Below, one piece after another: positions 43,012 through 51,566 of a DNA stretch of 64,000 bases (within the stretch, counting starts at the first letter, position 1; each line of letters starts with the position of its first letter). Origin of the DNA: Bacillus_AB infantis_B. GTDB taxonomy: Bacteria > Bacillota > Bacilli > Bacillales > Cytobacillaceae. A program made the translations under genes and the position numbers. The notes under the pieces are model-generated. The model searched no databases. It saw only the letters and a list, made by a program, of their open reading frames with translations, and was not told where the DNA came from. The stretch covers positions 1 to 64,000 of the forward strand of contig NZ_VTER01000001.1 of assembly GCF_008180445.1 (NCBI RefSeq), written 5' to 3'.

Positions 43012-44040
43012 ATGATCATGACTGGATTAATTTTAATCTTTTTTCTCGTTCTGCTGCTGCCATTTACGCTGAAAGCTGTGGAACACAATCTGGAGATTTT
43101 CCTCTTTGTGATGGGAATTCTTGCGGCTTATATGAGCGGGATATTCAATGGCGAACTATTCCTTAAAGCTGCATGGGATCCAATGAAAATCACTGCGGCT
43201 GTCCTGGCTGCCGGTCTGCTGTTCAAATGGCTGAAGAGGCCGCTTGAAAGGACCATCATAGGGATAAGCAGAAGAATGCCATTCAGGCTGTTTTCCGCTC
43301 TGACGGTTGTCGTCCTGGGACTGGTATCCAGCATCATCACCGCAATTATTGCCGCGCTGGTGCTCGTCCTGATTGTCGGCGCCCTCCGGCTTGAACGGCA
43401 GGCAGAGGTTCGCTTTACTGTGCTGTCCTGCTTTTCCATCGGCCTAGGGGCTGCCCTTACGCCGATTGGAGAACCCCTGTCAACCATAGCCATTTCAAAG
43501 CTGAATGAGGACTTCTTTTTCCTGGTAGAGCTGATTGGACCAGAGGTAATCGCAGCCCTTCTTGCATTAGCGATTATGAGCATGCTCCTTATCCAGCCTC
43601 CTGAAAAACGGCCCGGAAGCTTCCGTAAAGAATCCGGAAGTGAAACATATGAAGAAATACTGTCTAGAAGCATTAAAGTCTACCTGTTTGTTATGGGGCT
43701 TACCTTCCTTGGCGCAGGCTTTGAGCCGCTGATCAAGCATTATCTGATCGGCCAGAGCCCATTTCTTCTTTATTGGGTCAACATGATATCGGCGATCCTT
43801 GATAACGCCACCCTTGCAGCAGCAGAAATCAGCCCTTCGATGGATCATTTTACGATTCAGTCCATCCTTCTCGGGCTTCTGATTTCAGGCGGCATGCTGA
43901 TCCCCGGGAATATCCCTAACATTATCTCTGCCGGAAAGCTGAAAATCACCAGCAAGGAATGGGCACGCTTCGGGGTCCCGGTCGGACTGCTTACCATGTT
44001 TGCCTACTATTTGGCCATTATGTGGCTGGAACATAGTTAA
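43012..44040 (+). CDS. DUF1646 family membrane protein (putative cation transporter)
   Basis: A 342-residue protein with about ten membrane segments. Segments such as GLGAALTPIGEPLSTIAISKLN and a late ISGGMLIPGNIPNIISAGKLKI resemble the two helix-break motifs of NhaD/ion-transporter-superfamily antiporters, and the whole fits DUF1646. The substrate is unproven. The first ATG (43012) has only a weak ribosome site; an ATG at 43018 is equally possible. Confidence 0.85.
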   Translation: MIMTGLILIFFLVLLLPFTLKAVEHNLEIFLFVMGILAAYMSGIFNGELFLKAAWDPMKITAAVLAAGLLFKWLKRPLERTIIGISRRMPFRLFSALTVVVLGLVSSIITAIIAALVLVLIVGALRLERQAEVRFTVLSCFSIGLGAALTPIGEPLSTIAISKLNEDFFFLVELIGPEVIAALLALAIMSMLLIQPPEKRPGSFRKESGSETYEEILSRSIKVYLFVMGLTFLGAGFEPLIKHYLIGQSPFLLYWVNMISAILDNATLAAAEISPSMDHFTIQSILLGLLISGGMLIPGNIPNIISAGKLKITSKEWARFGVPVGLLTMFAYYLAIMWLEHS

Positions 44041-44071
44041 GAATCCCATTATGCCGGGATTCTTCTTTTTT
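44039..44071 (+). terminator. Terminator of the DUF1646 gene
   Basis: AAGAATCCC/GGGATTCTT hairpin then CTTTTTT, overlapping the stop codon. Confidence 0.85.
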
Positions 44072-44094
44072 AGCCTCCTATGAACAGCTCTTGC

Positions 44095-44184
44095 TTATTG
44101 ATCATCTGAGCCTTCAATCTGGCCCCAGTAATACAGAAAGCCTGCTGAAGACAGCATTGCCAGCAGGATCAGCATCAGATTCAT
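44095..44184 (-). CDS. 29-residue membrane peptide, translationally coupled
   Basis: MNLMLILLAMLSSAGFLYYW plus an acidic tail ending GSDDQ: one membrane helix and nothing more. GGAGGTG lies six bases before the ATG, inside the upstream kinase-like gene, whose TGA overlaps the start as ATGA. The strong ribosome site and coupling support a real gene. Function unknown. Confidence 0.6.
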   Translation of the reverse strand: MNLMLILLAMLSSAGFLYYWGQIEGSDDQ

Positions 44185-44696
44185 ACTAACACCTCCATCA
44201 TTTCAGGCATTTTCTTATCATCATCCAAAACATACAGCTTTTCCTCATACGGCCTGAGCAATTCCAGTATTTGCGGCTTGCTTACTGTTTCGAAATACCG
44301 GTTCCATCTGAACATCTTTCTGAACATTTCAAACGTAGGCTTGTAGTTTGCTTTTTCCATATGAAGCTTTTGCTTAACGAACCGTTTAATGATCCTATTG
44401 GTTCTTTGGCTATAAGGGGGATCCAGCAGAATGATCTGGTCTGCCTGCCTTAGGCTTTCCATAATCCATGTATGGTGCACCCCCTCTATGATCCAGCTGT
44501 CTAAGGCTGTGATTTCCTTCAAAAGAGCGTCCCTTTCCTTTTCACTCCTTCTCCTGTCACCGTGCGGCCCTCTTTCCCATACCATATTGTCCAGTTCATG
44601 ATGGGGAATTCCGAGCTGAGCAGATAATTTTCTGCAAAGGGTTGTTTTGCCGCTTCCAACAGAGCCGATAACATGGATTTTTCTATTCACTTTCAT
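44181..44696 (-). CDS. P-loop kinase-like protein (FlaR/topology-modulation type)
   Basis: A 171-residue protein with Walker A GSVGSGKTT at residues 11-19 and a second motif IILLDPPYSQRTNRIIKRF. Such proteins are annotated as DNA topology modulation protein FlaR or adenylate-kinase-like; the true substrate is unknown. The ATG at 44696 follows GAGAGAG by seven bases. It lies 17 bases after the NUDIX gene. Confidence 0.8.
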   Translation of the reverse strand: MKVNRKIHVIGSVGSGKTTLCRKLSAQLGIPHHELDNMVWERGPHGDRRRSEKERDALLKEITALDSWIIEGVHHTWIMESLRQADQIILLDPPYSQRTNRIIKRFVKQKLHMEKANYKPTFEMFRKMFRWNRYFETVSKPQILELLRPYEEKLYVLDDDKKMPEMMEVLV

Positions 44697-44713
44697 CAAG
44701 CATCTCTCTCTTT

Positions 44714-45121
44714 CTATACCTCTTCCAGTAGTTCTTGCTTCCCAAACAGCTTAAGCAGAAACTCCCTATCCTCAGGAAAACAAAGCGGGATACACTCAAG
44801 CTCTTCTGCGCCAATCCAGGATATATCATAAATAAGTCCATCAGGATCCTGGATAACAGGTGTGCCGCCAGCTATTTTAATTTCAAAATAACTCACTTCC
44901 GAAAATTCAGTCTCTTTCACAAACAAAGGACGGATGATTTCAGCCAAATATCCTGTCTCCTCAAACACTTCCCTGATACAGCAATCCTCACTGCTCTCTC
45001 CCTGCTCCTGTCCGCCCGATGGAACTGACCAGCGTTTTTCTTCATCTGGGGCTCCCTGCAGGACCATCAGCAGTCTTCCACTTTCAATACAAACGCCAGC
45101 AGAACCAAGCCACTTTTTCAT
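44714..45121 (-). CDS. NUDIX hydrolase
   Basis: A 135-residue hydrolase with the complete Nudix box, GGQEQGESSEDCCIREVFEE plus TGY (GX5EX7REUXEEXGU) at about residues 36-58. Acts on a nucleoside-diphosphate derivative; the substrate is not predictable. AAGGAAGG precedes the ATG. Confidence 0.9.
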   Translation of the reverse strand: MKKWLGSAGVCIESGRLLMVLQGAPDEEKRWSVPSGGQEQGESSEDCCIREVFEETGYLAEIIRPLFVKETEFSEVSYFEIKIAGGTPVIQDPDGLIYDISWIGAEELECIPLCFPEDREFLLKLFGKQELLEEV

Positions 45122-45242
45122 TTGCCTTCCTTGTACCTCCCATATACTGCTATAATAACAAGCATTTCGATAATGAATGTATAAGTCCTTCTTTTTTGAG
45201 AAAAAAAGAGTAAAGAAAAAAACAGAGGATATTCACTCTGCT

Positions 45243-45638
45243 TTATAACGTATGTCCCCATATATCTTGGAGGCGTTTCTTTTCTTCTGTTTTATCAAGA
45301 TATTCAAAGAGTCCCAGCATATTTCCCCAAGGATCCGTAAAAGTGCCCCATTTTACCGGTACCCCGCTGCGTGACTGTATTAAAAAGGGTTCTATCCTTA
45401 ATTCATCCATCAGCCGCTGTCTTTCTGCTTCAATATTCTTGACTCCCAGGCGGATAGGCCCGCTTCCTTCTGCAGTATTCCCTGACGCCAGCTGCAGCCA
45501 GCTGCCAGGCACAAGTTCCCACTCAGCAAACCCTTCATGCGGAATAAAGTCAGGCGCTCTGTCGAGAAGGATGGTATACCATGCCTCGCCTCTTTTAAAA
45601 TTTGCCACTCGCAGCTGAGTGGTCATTTCAATGTACAT
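45243..45638 (-). CDS. VOC (glyoxalase/bleomycin-resistance) family protein
   Basis: A 131-residue single-repeat-pair VOC protein, with the two beta-alpha-beta units opening at YIEMTTQLRVANFKRGEAWY and RLGVKNIEAERQRLMDEL, and a conserved ending GTFTDPWGNMLGLFEY. A glutamate metal ligand is present in the final strand. The ATG at 45638 is preceded by AGGAGG. Substrate unknown. Confidence 0.85.
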   Translation of the reverse strand: MYIEMTTQLRVANFKRGEAWYTILLDRAPDFIPHEGFAEWELVPGSWLQLASGNTAEGSGPIRLGVKNIEAERQRLMDELRIEPFLIQSRSGVPVKWGTFTDPWGNMLGLFEYLDKTEEKKRLQDIWGHTL

Positions 45639-45775
45639 ATTAGAACCTCCTACTGGCATTTTATTCAGTGTATCAGATAAAAACCGGTGAGAAGTTCTTC
45701 TTGATTGCTATTTTTTCAATCTTTATCATAGATTTTTTGCTGAATATACAACGTCGTATGGCAAACACTCATCTT

Positions 45776-46075
45776 CTAAAAAGAATGACAGCAATAAAAA
45801 CAGCGATTGGCACTTTTAAAATATCGGTCAAGTATTTTGACAGTTCCCTGAAGGTTCCTTTGCTTTTCAATCGATGCATTCAGTTCTTTCCGGATTTCCA
45901 TAAGTTTATCAAGCGGAATGCTTTCAGAAAGCAGAAAGTCTTCGATGCTTTCGGACAGCCATCCTGCCGTTTTGCCCTGGACTGGCAGGGAAAGTACCTT
46001 GCTTAAAAGCCTTCTCTTTTGTACAGTCCCGCGGGAACAGCAAGGACAGACTACCTTCTGCAAAATTTCTTCCAA
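45776..46075 (-). CDS. Hypothetical Cys-containing small protein
   Basis: A 99-residue protein with CPCC near the N-terminus (VVCPCCSRGTVQ) and CFYCC at the C-terminus, which together could bind a metal. The middle is helical and charged. A TTG start at 46075 has AAAGGAGAAGGGG eight bases upstream. No family is recognised. Confidence 0.55.
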   Translation of the reverse strand: MEEILQKVVCPCCSRGTVQKRRLLSKVLSLPVQGKTAGWLSESIEDFLLSESIPLDKLMEIRKELNASIEKQRNLQGTVKILDRYFKSANRCFYCCHSF

Positions 46076-46436
46076 GAGCCGATCCCCCTTCTCCTTTATA
46101 TACGAATAGCTTATATGCTTTTGAAGAAGATTTCTGTATGCTTAACGGAGGATTTTTACATTTATGTTACAAATTTTACTAGTCCTATTGTACGAGCCAT
46201 GCTGCTTTATCTGTTCAGTAAACAGCATTTTCATTATTTTTATGATGGTGAATGAACGAATAATCCATTGCGTATCTTTTAATTAGAATGAATTCTCTTC
46301 AAATTTAAAAAATAGCTTTGTCCAGAGGCTGGAAAGCTAGTAATGGAGAGTTTAGATGCTATAATTGAATAGTAATATCATTTTATATTTCTTATAAAAC
46401 AGATGTTGTTTTATAAGAATCAGAGGGAGCACATGA
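46076..46436. other. Intergenic region, nothing clear
   Basis: About 360 AT-rich bases between divergent genes. It contains short frames only; one of 40 codons (46164-46286, hydrophobic) has GGAGG too far from its ATG to be convincing. Promoters for both flanking genes must lie here but none was distinct. Confidence 0.5.
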
Positions 46437-47468
46437 ATGGAAAACTGGAGAAATATTTGGGTAAAGACTGGTGCGAAGCGGTTCATCATTTTTGCGATCA
46501 TCCTCTTGCTCCTTATTTCACTGCACAGCATGATCAATATCATCCTGCTGACCTTTATTTTTTCCTTTTTAATGGACCGGCTGACCACCCTGCTTACAGA
46601 CAAGTGGAACCTTAACCGGCCGCTGGTGGTAATGTTTTTATACCTCGTTTTAATTGGAGGGCTGACACTCGCTGCCGTAAATTATTTGCCTGTCATATCA
46701 CGGGAAGTAACACAATTGATTGCCCAGCTGCAGGCGTTTTATCTGCATCCCCATGAAAATGGATTCATCAATTATATTGTATTGTTCATTGAACAAAATG
46801 ATATCAACAAATATCTTGAGCAAGGATTTACGTTTTTGCTGAAATATTTTACCGATATAAGCAAAATCGGCATGCAAGTCCTGATATCCCTGCTGCTCAG
46901 CCTGTTTTTCCTGCTTGAAAAGAAGAAACTGATTGATTTTACCTTGAAATTCAAGACAAGCAAAGTCGCTGCTTTTTATGATGAAATTGAATATTTTTCA
47001 AAAAAGTTCTCCATGACATTCGGAAAAGTCATCGAGGCTCAGTTTGTTATTGCCATTGTCAACTGCATCCTGACAACACTGGCTCTTTGGATCATGGACT
47101 TCCCGCAGCTGGTGGCCCTGTCTTTGATGGTATTGGTACTGGGTCTAATCCCTGTAGCAGGGGTCATTATCTCTATGATTCCGCTGACAATCATAGCCTA
47201 CTCTATAGGCGGATTCATGCTCGTCGGCTATATCATCCTGGTCGTCATGGTCATTCATTCTATCGAAGCTTATATCCTTAACCCGAAGCTGATGTCTTCC
47301 AAAACAGAACTTCCGGTTTTTTATACCTTCATTGTACTCATCTTCTCAGAGCATTTCTTCGGGATCTGGGGTCTGATCGTCGGTATTCCTGTATTTATGT
47401 TTCTGTTGGATATACTGGGCGTCAAAGAAATTGCCCCAAAACAAACAAAGCAGGCCCGCGTCAGCTGA
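46437..47468 (+). CDS. AI-2E family transporter (YtvI/PerM-like)
   Basis: A 343-residue membrane protein with about seven or eight membrane segments and the family segments SLHSMINIILLTFIFSFLMDR near the N-terminus and VPVAGVIISMIP-like (LIPVAGVIISMIPLTIIAY) at about 240. Members export various small molecules or Na+/H+; the AI-2 link is historical. GAGGGAG precedes the ATG. Confidence 0.9.
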   Translation: MENWRNIWVKTGAKRFIIFAIILLLLISLHSMINIILLTFIFSFLMDRLTTLLTDKWNLNRPLVVMFLYLVLIGGLTLAAVNYLPVISREVTQLIAQLQAFYLHPHENGFINYIVLFIEQNDINKYLEQGFTFLLKYFTDISKIGMQVLISLLLSLFFLLEKKKLIDFTLKFKTSKVAAFYDEIEYFSKKFSMTFGKVIEAQFVIAIVNCILTTLALWIMDFPQLVALSLMVLVLGLIPVAGVIISMIPLTIIAYSIGGFMLVGYIILVVMVIHSIEAYILNPKLMSSKTELPVFYTFIVLIFSEHFFGIWGLIVGIPVFMFLLDILGVKEIAPKQTKQARVS

Positions 47469-47486
47469 CCTGCTTTTTCTATGAAT

Positions 47487-47521
47487 AAAAAGGATGCACC
47501 TTTAAGCTGCATCCTTTTTAT
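47487..47521. terminator. Bidirectional terminator
   Basis: AAAAGGATGCA pairs with TGCATCCTTTTT between the convergent AI-2E and CNNM genes. A smaller GCAGG/CCTGC hairpin with TTTTT (about 47449-47478) overlaps the end of the first gene. Confidence 0.85.
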
Positions 47522-47525
47522 CATG

Positions 47526-48818
47526 CTATGAAACTCTCTTTACTTCAATATACAGGACCTGGTGCCCGTCTTTTTCTGTAATTTTGAAAATAAACCCTTC
47601 TGCTTCCACTTCTGTTCCAACTTCAGCATCGAAATCCTGAGATAGGACCCACCCGCCGATCGTATCGATATCATCACTCAACAGTTCAATTCCGAGAAGA
47701 TCGTTTACGTCCTCAAGCAGCATTTTGGCATCAAGGATATATTCATCTTCCTTCACCTTCCGGATTTCAGGAACTTCATCGTCATCAAATTCATCCCTGA
47801 TTTCTCCAACAATTTCCTCAAGGATATCTTCTACCGTAACGAGTCCTGATGTTCCGCCATACTCATCCATAATGATGGCAATATGGGTTCGTTCTTTTTG
47901 CATCTTTACCAGCAGATCATGAATCGGTATATTTTCAATCACATGCATGACAGGCTTGACGAACTCGGACAGTTGGTGAATCATACCGTCATCCAGGATT
48001 TTTGCAGTAAGGAATTCCTTCACATTAACATAGCCGATGATATGGTCTTTGTCTCCATTGACAACAGGATAGCGGGTATAATTCTCCTCTTCCACCGTTA
48101 GCATGATTTCTTCAAATTCATCTTCAATGCTGATCGTTATCATTTCGGTGCGCGGCACCATGATCTCTTTTGCAACTCTTTCATCGAATTCAAAGATATT
48201 GTTAACATATTTCAGTTCGTTCTGGTTGATTTCACCGCTCTTATAGCTTTCTGACAAAAGCAGGCGAAGTTCTTCCTCTGAATGGGCAAGCTCATGCTCG
48301 GATGCAGGTTTCAGGCCAAAAAGTCCGACAAGCAAACGTGCTGACCCGTTAAGGAACCAGATGAAAGGATACATCAGGCGGTAAAACCAGATGATGGGCC
48401 TCGCAAAGAGCAATGTGATTCTCTCTGCCTTTTGAATGGCAAGAGTCTTCGGGGCAAGCTCCCCTACGACAACATGCAGGAAAGTCGCAATGCTAAATGC
48501 AAATGCCAGAGTCAGAATATGGGAAAGCGATTCGCTTACTTGGAAATATTCAAGCACAGGGTGCAGGATCACTTCAAATGTCGATTCTCCTACCCACCCG
48601 ATGCCCAGTGCTGTCACGGTTATGCCGAGCTGGCAGGCAGAAAGATACTCGTCAAGATGAGTCACGACTTTTTTTGCAGCCAGTGACCCGTTTTTCCCTT
48701 CTGCAATAAGCTGGTCAATCTTAGAAGATCTTACTTTAACGATTGCAAATTCCGTCGCTACGAAAAAGGCGGTCAATGCAATTAAAATAGCAAAAATGAT
48801 CAAGTTAATAGTGGTCAA
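47526..48818 (-). CDS. CNNM/CorC-type (hemolysin family) transporter
   Basis: A 430-residue protein: an N-terminal DUF21 membrane domain (about 1-185), two CBS domains (about 205-330, with VPRTEMITIS and MDEYGGTSGLVTVEDILEEIVGEI), and a C-terminal CorC_HlyC domain. Bacterial relatives act in Mg2+ (or Co2+) efflux. The only in-frame start is TTG at 48818, since TAA lies four codons upstream. Its ribosome site is 26 bases away behind a hairpin (see that feature). Confidence 0.92.
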   Translation of the reverse strand: MTTINLIIFAILIALTAFFVATEFAIVKVRSSKIDQLIAEGKNGSLAAKKVVTHLDEYLSACQLGITVTALGIGWVGESTFEVILHPVLEYFQVSESLSHILTLAFAFSIATFLHVVVGELAPKTLAIQKAERITLLFARPIIWFYRLMYPFIWFLNGSARLLVGLFGLKPASEHELAHSEEELRLLLSESYKSGEINQNELKYVNNIFEFDERVAKEIMVPRTEMITISIEDEFEEIMLTVEEENYTRYPVVNGDKDHIIGYVNVKEFLTAKILDDGMIHQLSEFVKPVMHVIENIPIHDLLVKMQKERTHIAIIMDEYGGTSGLVTVEDILEEIVGEIRDEFDDDEVPEIRKVKEDEYILDAKMLLEDVNDLLGIELLSDDIDTIGGWVLSQDFDAEVGTEVEAEGFIFKITEKDGHQVLYIEVKRVS

Positions 48819-48851
48819 TGAATAGCCTTACCGAGTAAGGCGTACACCTCC
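48819..48851 (-). promoter_or_regulatory. Shine-Dalgarno and start codon separated by a hairpin
   Basis: GGAGGTG (48845-48851) is 26 bases from the TTG start. Between them lies a perfect 7-bp hairpin, GCCTTAC-TCG-GTAAGGC (48825-48841). If folded, it leaves about nine unpaired bases between site and start, the normal spacing. Confidence 0.6.
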
Positions 48852-49306
48852 TGGAAAATTAGGGTCATGACCGCTGCGAATCCCCTGTCAGTTGATCAGG
48901 CAAGTCAGGAGAAATATTTCTATCACTCATACTTTTTAAGAACCATTCAGGCGCTGGTGTCGGCAGCAGCCTTAAATCCATTACTTAAGCCGGATCCCGG
49001 CCAGGCTGCAGCGGCAATTCAATTTAGAACGTACAGGTTTCAGCAAACTAAATTTGGTGTAATAGTTTACAGAACCCCTTGCATCACAGGTTGCTGTTGA
49101 AAAGCCAAACTGCTTTAATTGCTCGTTCCCAAATGAATCACCCCCTTACCGGCACGTTATAGTTAGTTCTTATTTTACTGTCATTTTTGGCCGGTGGCAA
49201 TCAATTAGCCCTTCTGTCCATAAAATGTTCAAAAATGATAAATCAATGCCAAATGGTTATGCTGAATACTGAGCAAACCATTTGGAAAAAATGGAGAGGT
49301 GAAAAG
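48852..49306. other. Intergenic region between divergent metal transporter genes
   Basis: A 455-bp gap with no known riboswitch recognised on either strand (M-box and yybP/ykoY patterns were looked for). A 77-codon plus-strand frame (48867-49100) is Ala-rich but has no good ribosome binding site and no recognisable family. It may serve as a long leader for either flanking gene. Confidence 0.45.
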
Positions 49307-50272
49307 ATGTCTTTTATTCAATTGTTGAAAAAAGGTAACAAATCATCCGGCATTGCTGCCATTGGCAATACTGTGCTGACGATTGCAAAAGGGATAGCTG
49401 CTGCCATAAGCGGCAGCGGTACAATGCTGGCAACCACGCTGCACTCTGCAGCAGATGCCCTTAACCAGGGCTTTGTATTCATCGGCAGTGCCCTTGCTGA
49501 AAAGGAGCCGACGAAAAGATTCCCGACCGGCTTTGGCCGTGTCGTGAACCTCTTTGTGCTGGTGGCGGTCATTGTCATCGCAATCATGGCCTATGAAACA
49601 ATCCACAAAGGCTGGGAGCTGATCCAGCACCCAAAAGAGTCCACCAATATCCTGCTTAATATTTCCATCATGCTTTTGGCAATAGGAGTTGACGGCCTCA
49701 TTCTAGTAAAGGCGATGAAGGAAATCAATCATGAAACCCGCAGTGAGGCCAAAGGCTTTAGCATTGTCACGACTGCGTTCAAGAATAATGGCCTGGCATC
49801 GCCGCCGACCAGGCTGGTGTTTTATGAAGACCTGATTGCCACATTTGGCGCACTGCTGGCTCTTGTCTCCATCCTGCTTGCTCACTTTACAGGTTTTTAC
49901 TTTCTTGATGGAGTTGGAACAATACTGATCGGCTTACTGCTTACAGGGATCGCCGTTAAAATCGGCTATGAAAATACCATAGGCCTGATCGGGGTAGCCG
50001 CCCCAAAAGTCGTTGAGGACCGTGTAGCAGATATGATCCTTTCCGATCCTGATGTGGTGGATATCATGGATATGCGCATCCTGCAGGAAGGCAGGCGCTT
50101 TCATGTAGAAAGCTACATCGAGCTTAGGGCAGGACTTTCACTGGCAGATGCTGATGATATCAAATTCAGGGTCCGCGACCTGCTGCTGACCGATACCGAT
50201 ATCGGCGATGCAACGCTTGGCATACTGGAAACAGACAATGTCCAGACCTGGAAAGATGAAGAGGAAGAATAA
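49307..50272 (+). CDS. Cation diffusion facilitator (CDF) family transporter
   Basis: A 321-residue protein with about six membrane segments and a C-terminal cytoplasmic domain. The metal-site pattern HSAADALNQGF in segment 2 and FYEDLIATFGA in segment 5 fits the CDF family, in which D/H residues bind Zn2+ or Mn2+; here HSxxD and EDLxA are the variant seen in a Bacillus subgroup. GGAGAGGTG precedes the ATG. The exact metal is not predictable. Confidence 0.87.
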   Translation: MSFIQLLKKGNKSSGIAAIGNTVLTIAKGIAAAISGSGTMLATTLHSAADALNQGFVFIGSALAEKEPTKRFPTGFGRVVNLFVLVAVIVIAIMAYETIHKGWELIQHPKESTNILLNISIMLLAIGVDGLILVKAMKEINHETRSEAKGFSIVTTAFKNNGLASPPTRLVFYEDLIATFGALLALVSILLAHFTGFYFLDGVGTILIGLLLTGIAVKIGYENTIGLIGVAAPKVVEDRVADMILSDPDVVDIMDMRILQEGRRFHVESYIELRAGLSLADADDIKFRVRDLLLTDTDIGDATLGILETDNVQTWKDEEEE

Positions 50273-50275
50273 ATA

Positions 50276-50300
50276 AAGGAGAGGGAGACCTCTCCTTTAT
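50276..50300. terminator. Bidirectional terminator
   Basis: AAAGGAGAGG-GAGA-CCTCTCCTTT, a 10-bp perfect stem with AT-rich flanks, between the convergent CDF and GIY-YIG genes. Confidence 0.85.
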
Positions 50301-50653
50301 TTATTTGGCGGGGTGTGATATCCTTTTTCGCCATAAGGCTGGAAATGTTCATGCCACTTCTCTTCCAGCTCTGCCAAGGCTTCCTTTTCATTATAATAGG
50401 GGTCTTCCTTCTTCTTTAGAACCTCAATCACCGAGATTTCGAAGGCATCCATCCCGTACTTCCTCCAGTCATCCTGAAGATGCTTATTTACATAAGAGCC
50501 TGTTTCCAGACTGAATTTTAATCCATTCAGTGTCTTTAGATTCCTGGTACTTCCAATAAACATTTTATGGTTGTGTTTGTTTTTTATTTGAAAAACACCC
50601 GCTTCCACAGGAGCTTCCTTGAATTGATTTTTCAGTTCTTTTTTCCGGTCCAT
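50297..50653 (-). CDS. GIY-YIG nuclease family protein
   Basis: A 118-residue single-domain protein with a variant GIY-YIG core: AGVFQIKNKHNHKMFIGSTRNL, then NKHLQDDWRKYG. The first motif reads GVF and the second MFIG, so catalytic activity is uncertain. GAAGGAGG precedes the ATG. It is followed 18 bases downstream of the DUF2087 regulator gene, probably one unit. Confidence 0.8.
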   Translation of the reverse strand: MDRKKELKNQFKEAPVEAGVFQIKNKHNHKMFIGSTRNLKTLNGLKFSLETGSYVNKHLQDDWRKYGMDAFEISVIEVLKKKEDPYYNEKEALAELEEKWHEHFQPYGEKGYHTPPNK

Positions 50654-50671
50654 GATTATTTCCTCCTTCGG

Positions 50672-51430
50672 TTATCTTTTCAGCCAATATGCGCTTCCAT
50701 CGGCCTTTCTGTCCAGAAGGCCATATTCAATCAGATATCTTCTGATAAGTGCATAGTCTTCGTAGATGCTCTCAATAATGCTGTTTAACTCTTTTTCGCT
50801 GTACACTATGCCATCCTTCAGAAGCTTGCTGATTTCCCTTATCACTGCAAGCCGCTGTTTTTCTTTTGGCGGGAACTTTACAAGGCCGCCTTCAATGCCA
50901 TTGGGTAAAAATTTATCAACGATTTTGTGCTGTTCTTCCTCAGTTATGGCATATCTGTCATCAACCATAGATGCATGTATATGCGGGGGTATAAAAGCTG
51001 GCGCATAGTGGTCCTTCTCCCTTAAGAGCTCCATAACGGCAAGGAAAGCCTTTGCCTGCCTCTCTTTTTCCTTTAGGGCAAAACGGTGATGCCTGATTGT
51101 CGATGCACTGCCAATGCCCAATTCAGCTTGCACCTCTTTATCTGCCATCCCTTGATAGAACAAGCGCAAAAGCTGACTCTGGTGCTCTGTCAGCCCGGTC
51201 CATTTCTTATCAAGCCCCAGCAAATAATCAAACACTGAAGAATGCGATCTCTCGATATGAAGACGTGTATATCTCTCAGCTTCATACAAGAGGTTTTCAT
51301 AAGGATAGACAATACCCTTTTCAAATTTCTCCCCGCATAACAAGCATAGAAAGCTCTCACTTTCTTCTCTGTATCCTTTTTTTATTTCTTCAAGACTCGC
51401 CTCCCAAAGGCTTGCTGATATATCCGGCAT
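50672..51430 (-). CDS. DUF2087 transcriptional regulator with LuxR-type HTH
   Basis: A 252-residue protein: a C-X2-C...H-X4-H-like element (CLLCGEKF...HIERSH) at about 29-62, a LuxR-type helix-turn-helix at about 78-115 (GLTEHQSQLLRLFYQGMADKEVQAELG), and a C-terminal DUF2087 domain (FPPKEKQRLAVIREI...YSEKELNSII...LIEYGLLDRKADGSAYWLKR). An inverted repeat upstream may be its own site. Confidence 0.85.
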   Translation of the reverse strand: MPDISASLWEASLEEIKKGYREESESFLCLLCGEKFEKGIVYPYENLLYEAERYTRLHIERSHSSVFDYLLGLDKKWTGLTEHQSQLLRLFYQGMADKEVQAELGIGSASTIRHHRFALKEKERQAKAFLAVMELLREKDHYAPAFIPPHIHASMVDDRYAITEEEQHKIVDKFLPNGIEGGLVKFPPKEKQRLAVIREISKLLKDGIVYSEKELNSIIESIYEDYALIRRYLIEYGLLDRKADGSAYWLKR

Positions 51431-51462
51431 ACAAACACCCCCAATAGATTAATGATCACAAT

Positions 51463-51518
51463 ACAAACATATAGTTTTATTGTTTATAATTATACAAACA
51501 ATATATATTTTTGTTTGT
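51463..51518. promoter_or_regulatory. ACAAACA/TGTTTGT inverted repeats, possible operator
   Basis: ACAAACA at 51494-51500 and TGTTTGT at 51512-51518 form a perfect 7-bp inverted repeat. Another ACAAACA with a diverged TGTTTAT partner lies at 51463-51487. They lie 35-90 bases before the DUF2087 regulator start. Confidence 0.45.
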
Positions 51519-51527
51519 GATAAGTCA

Positions 51528-51559
51528 ATAAAAAACGGCTATCCATTTTTGGATAACCG
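51528..51559 (-). terminator. Terminator of the fluC pair
   Basis: CGGTTATCCA/TGGATAGCCG stem followed by TTTTTT on the minus strand, seven bases after the stop. Confidence 0.85.
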
Positions 51560-51566
51560 AATATAT

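Noticed and set aside
46164..46286. 40-codon hydrophobic frame
   Set aside because: GGAGG is about 12 bases from the ATG, the frame is biased by AT-rich DNA, and no terminator follows.
48867..49100. 77-codon Ala-rich frame between the metal transporter genes
   Set aside because: No convincing ribosome binding site or family resemblance; kept only as a note on the intergenic region.
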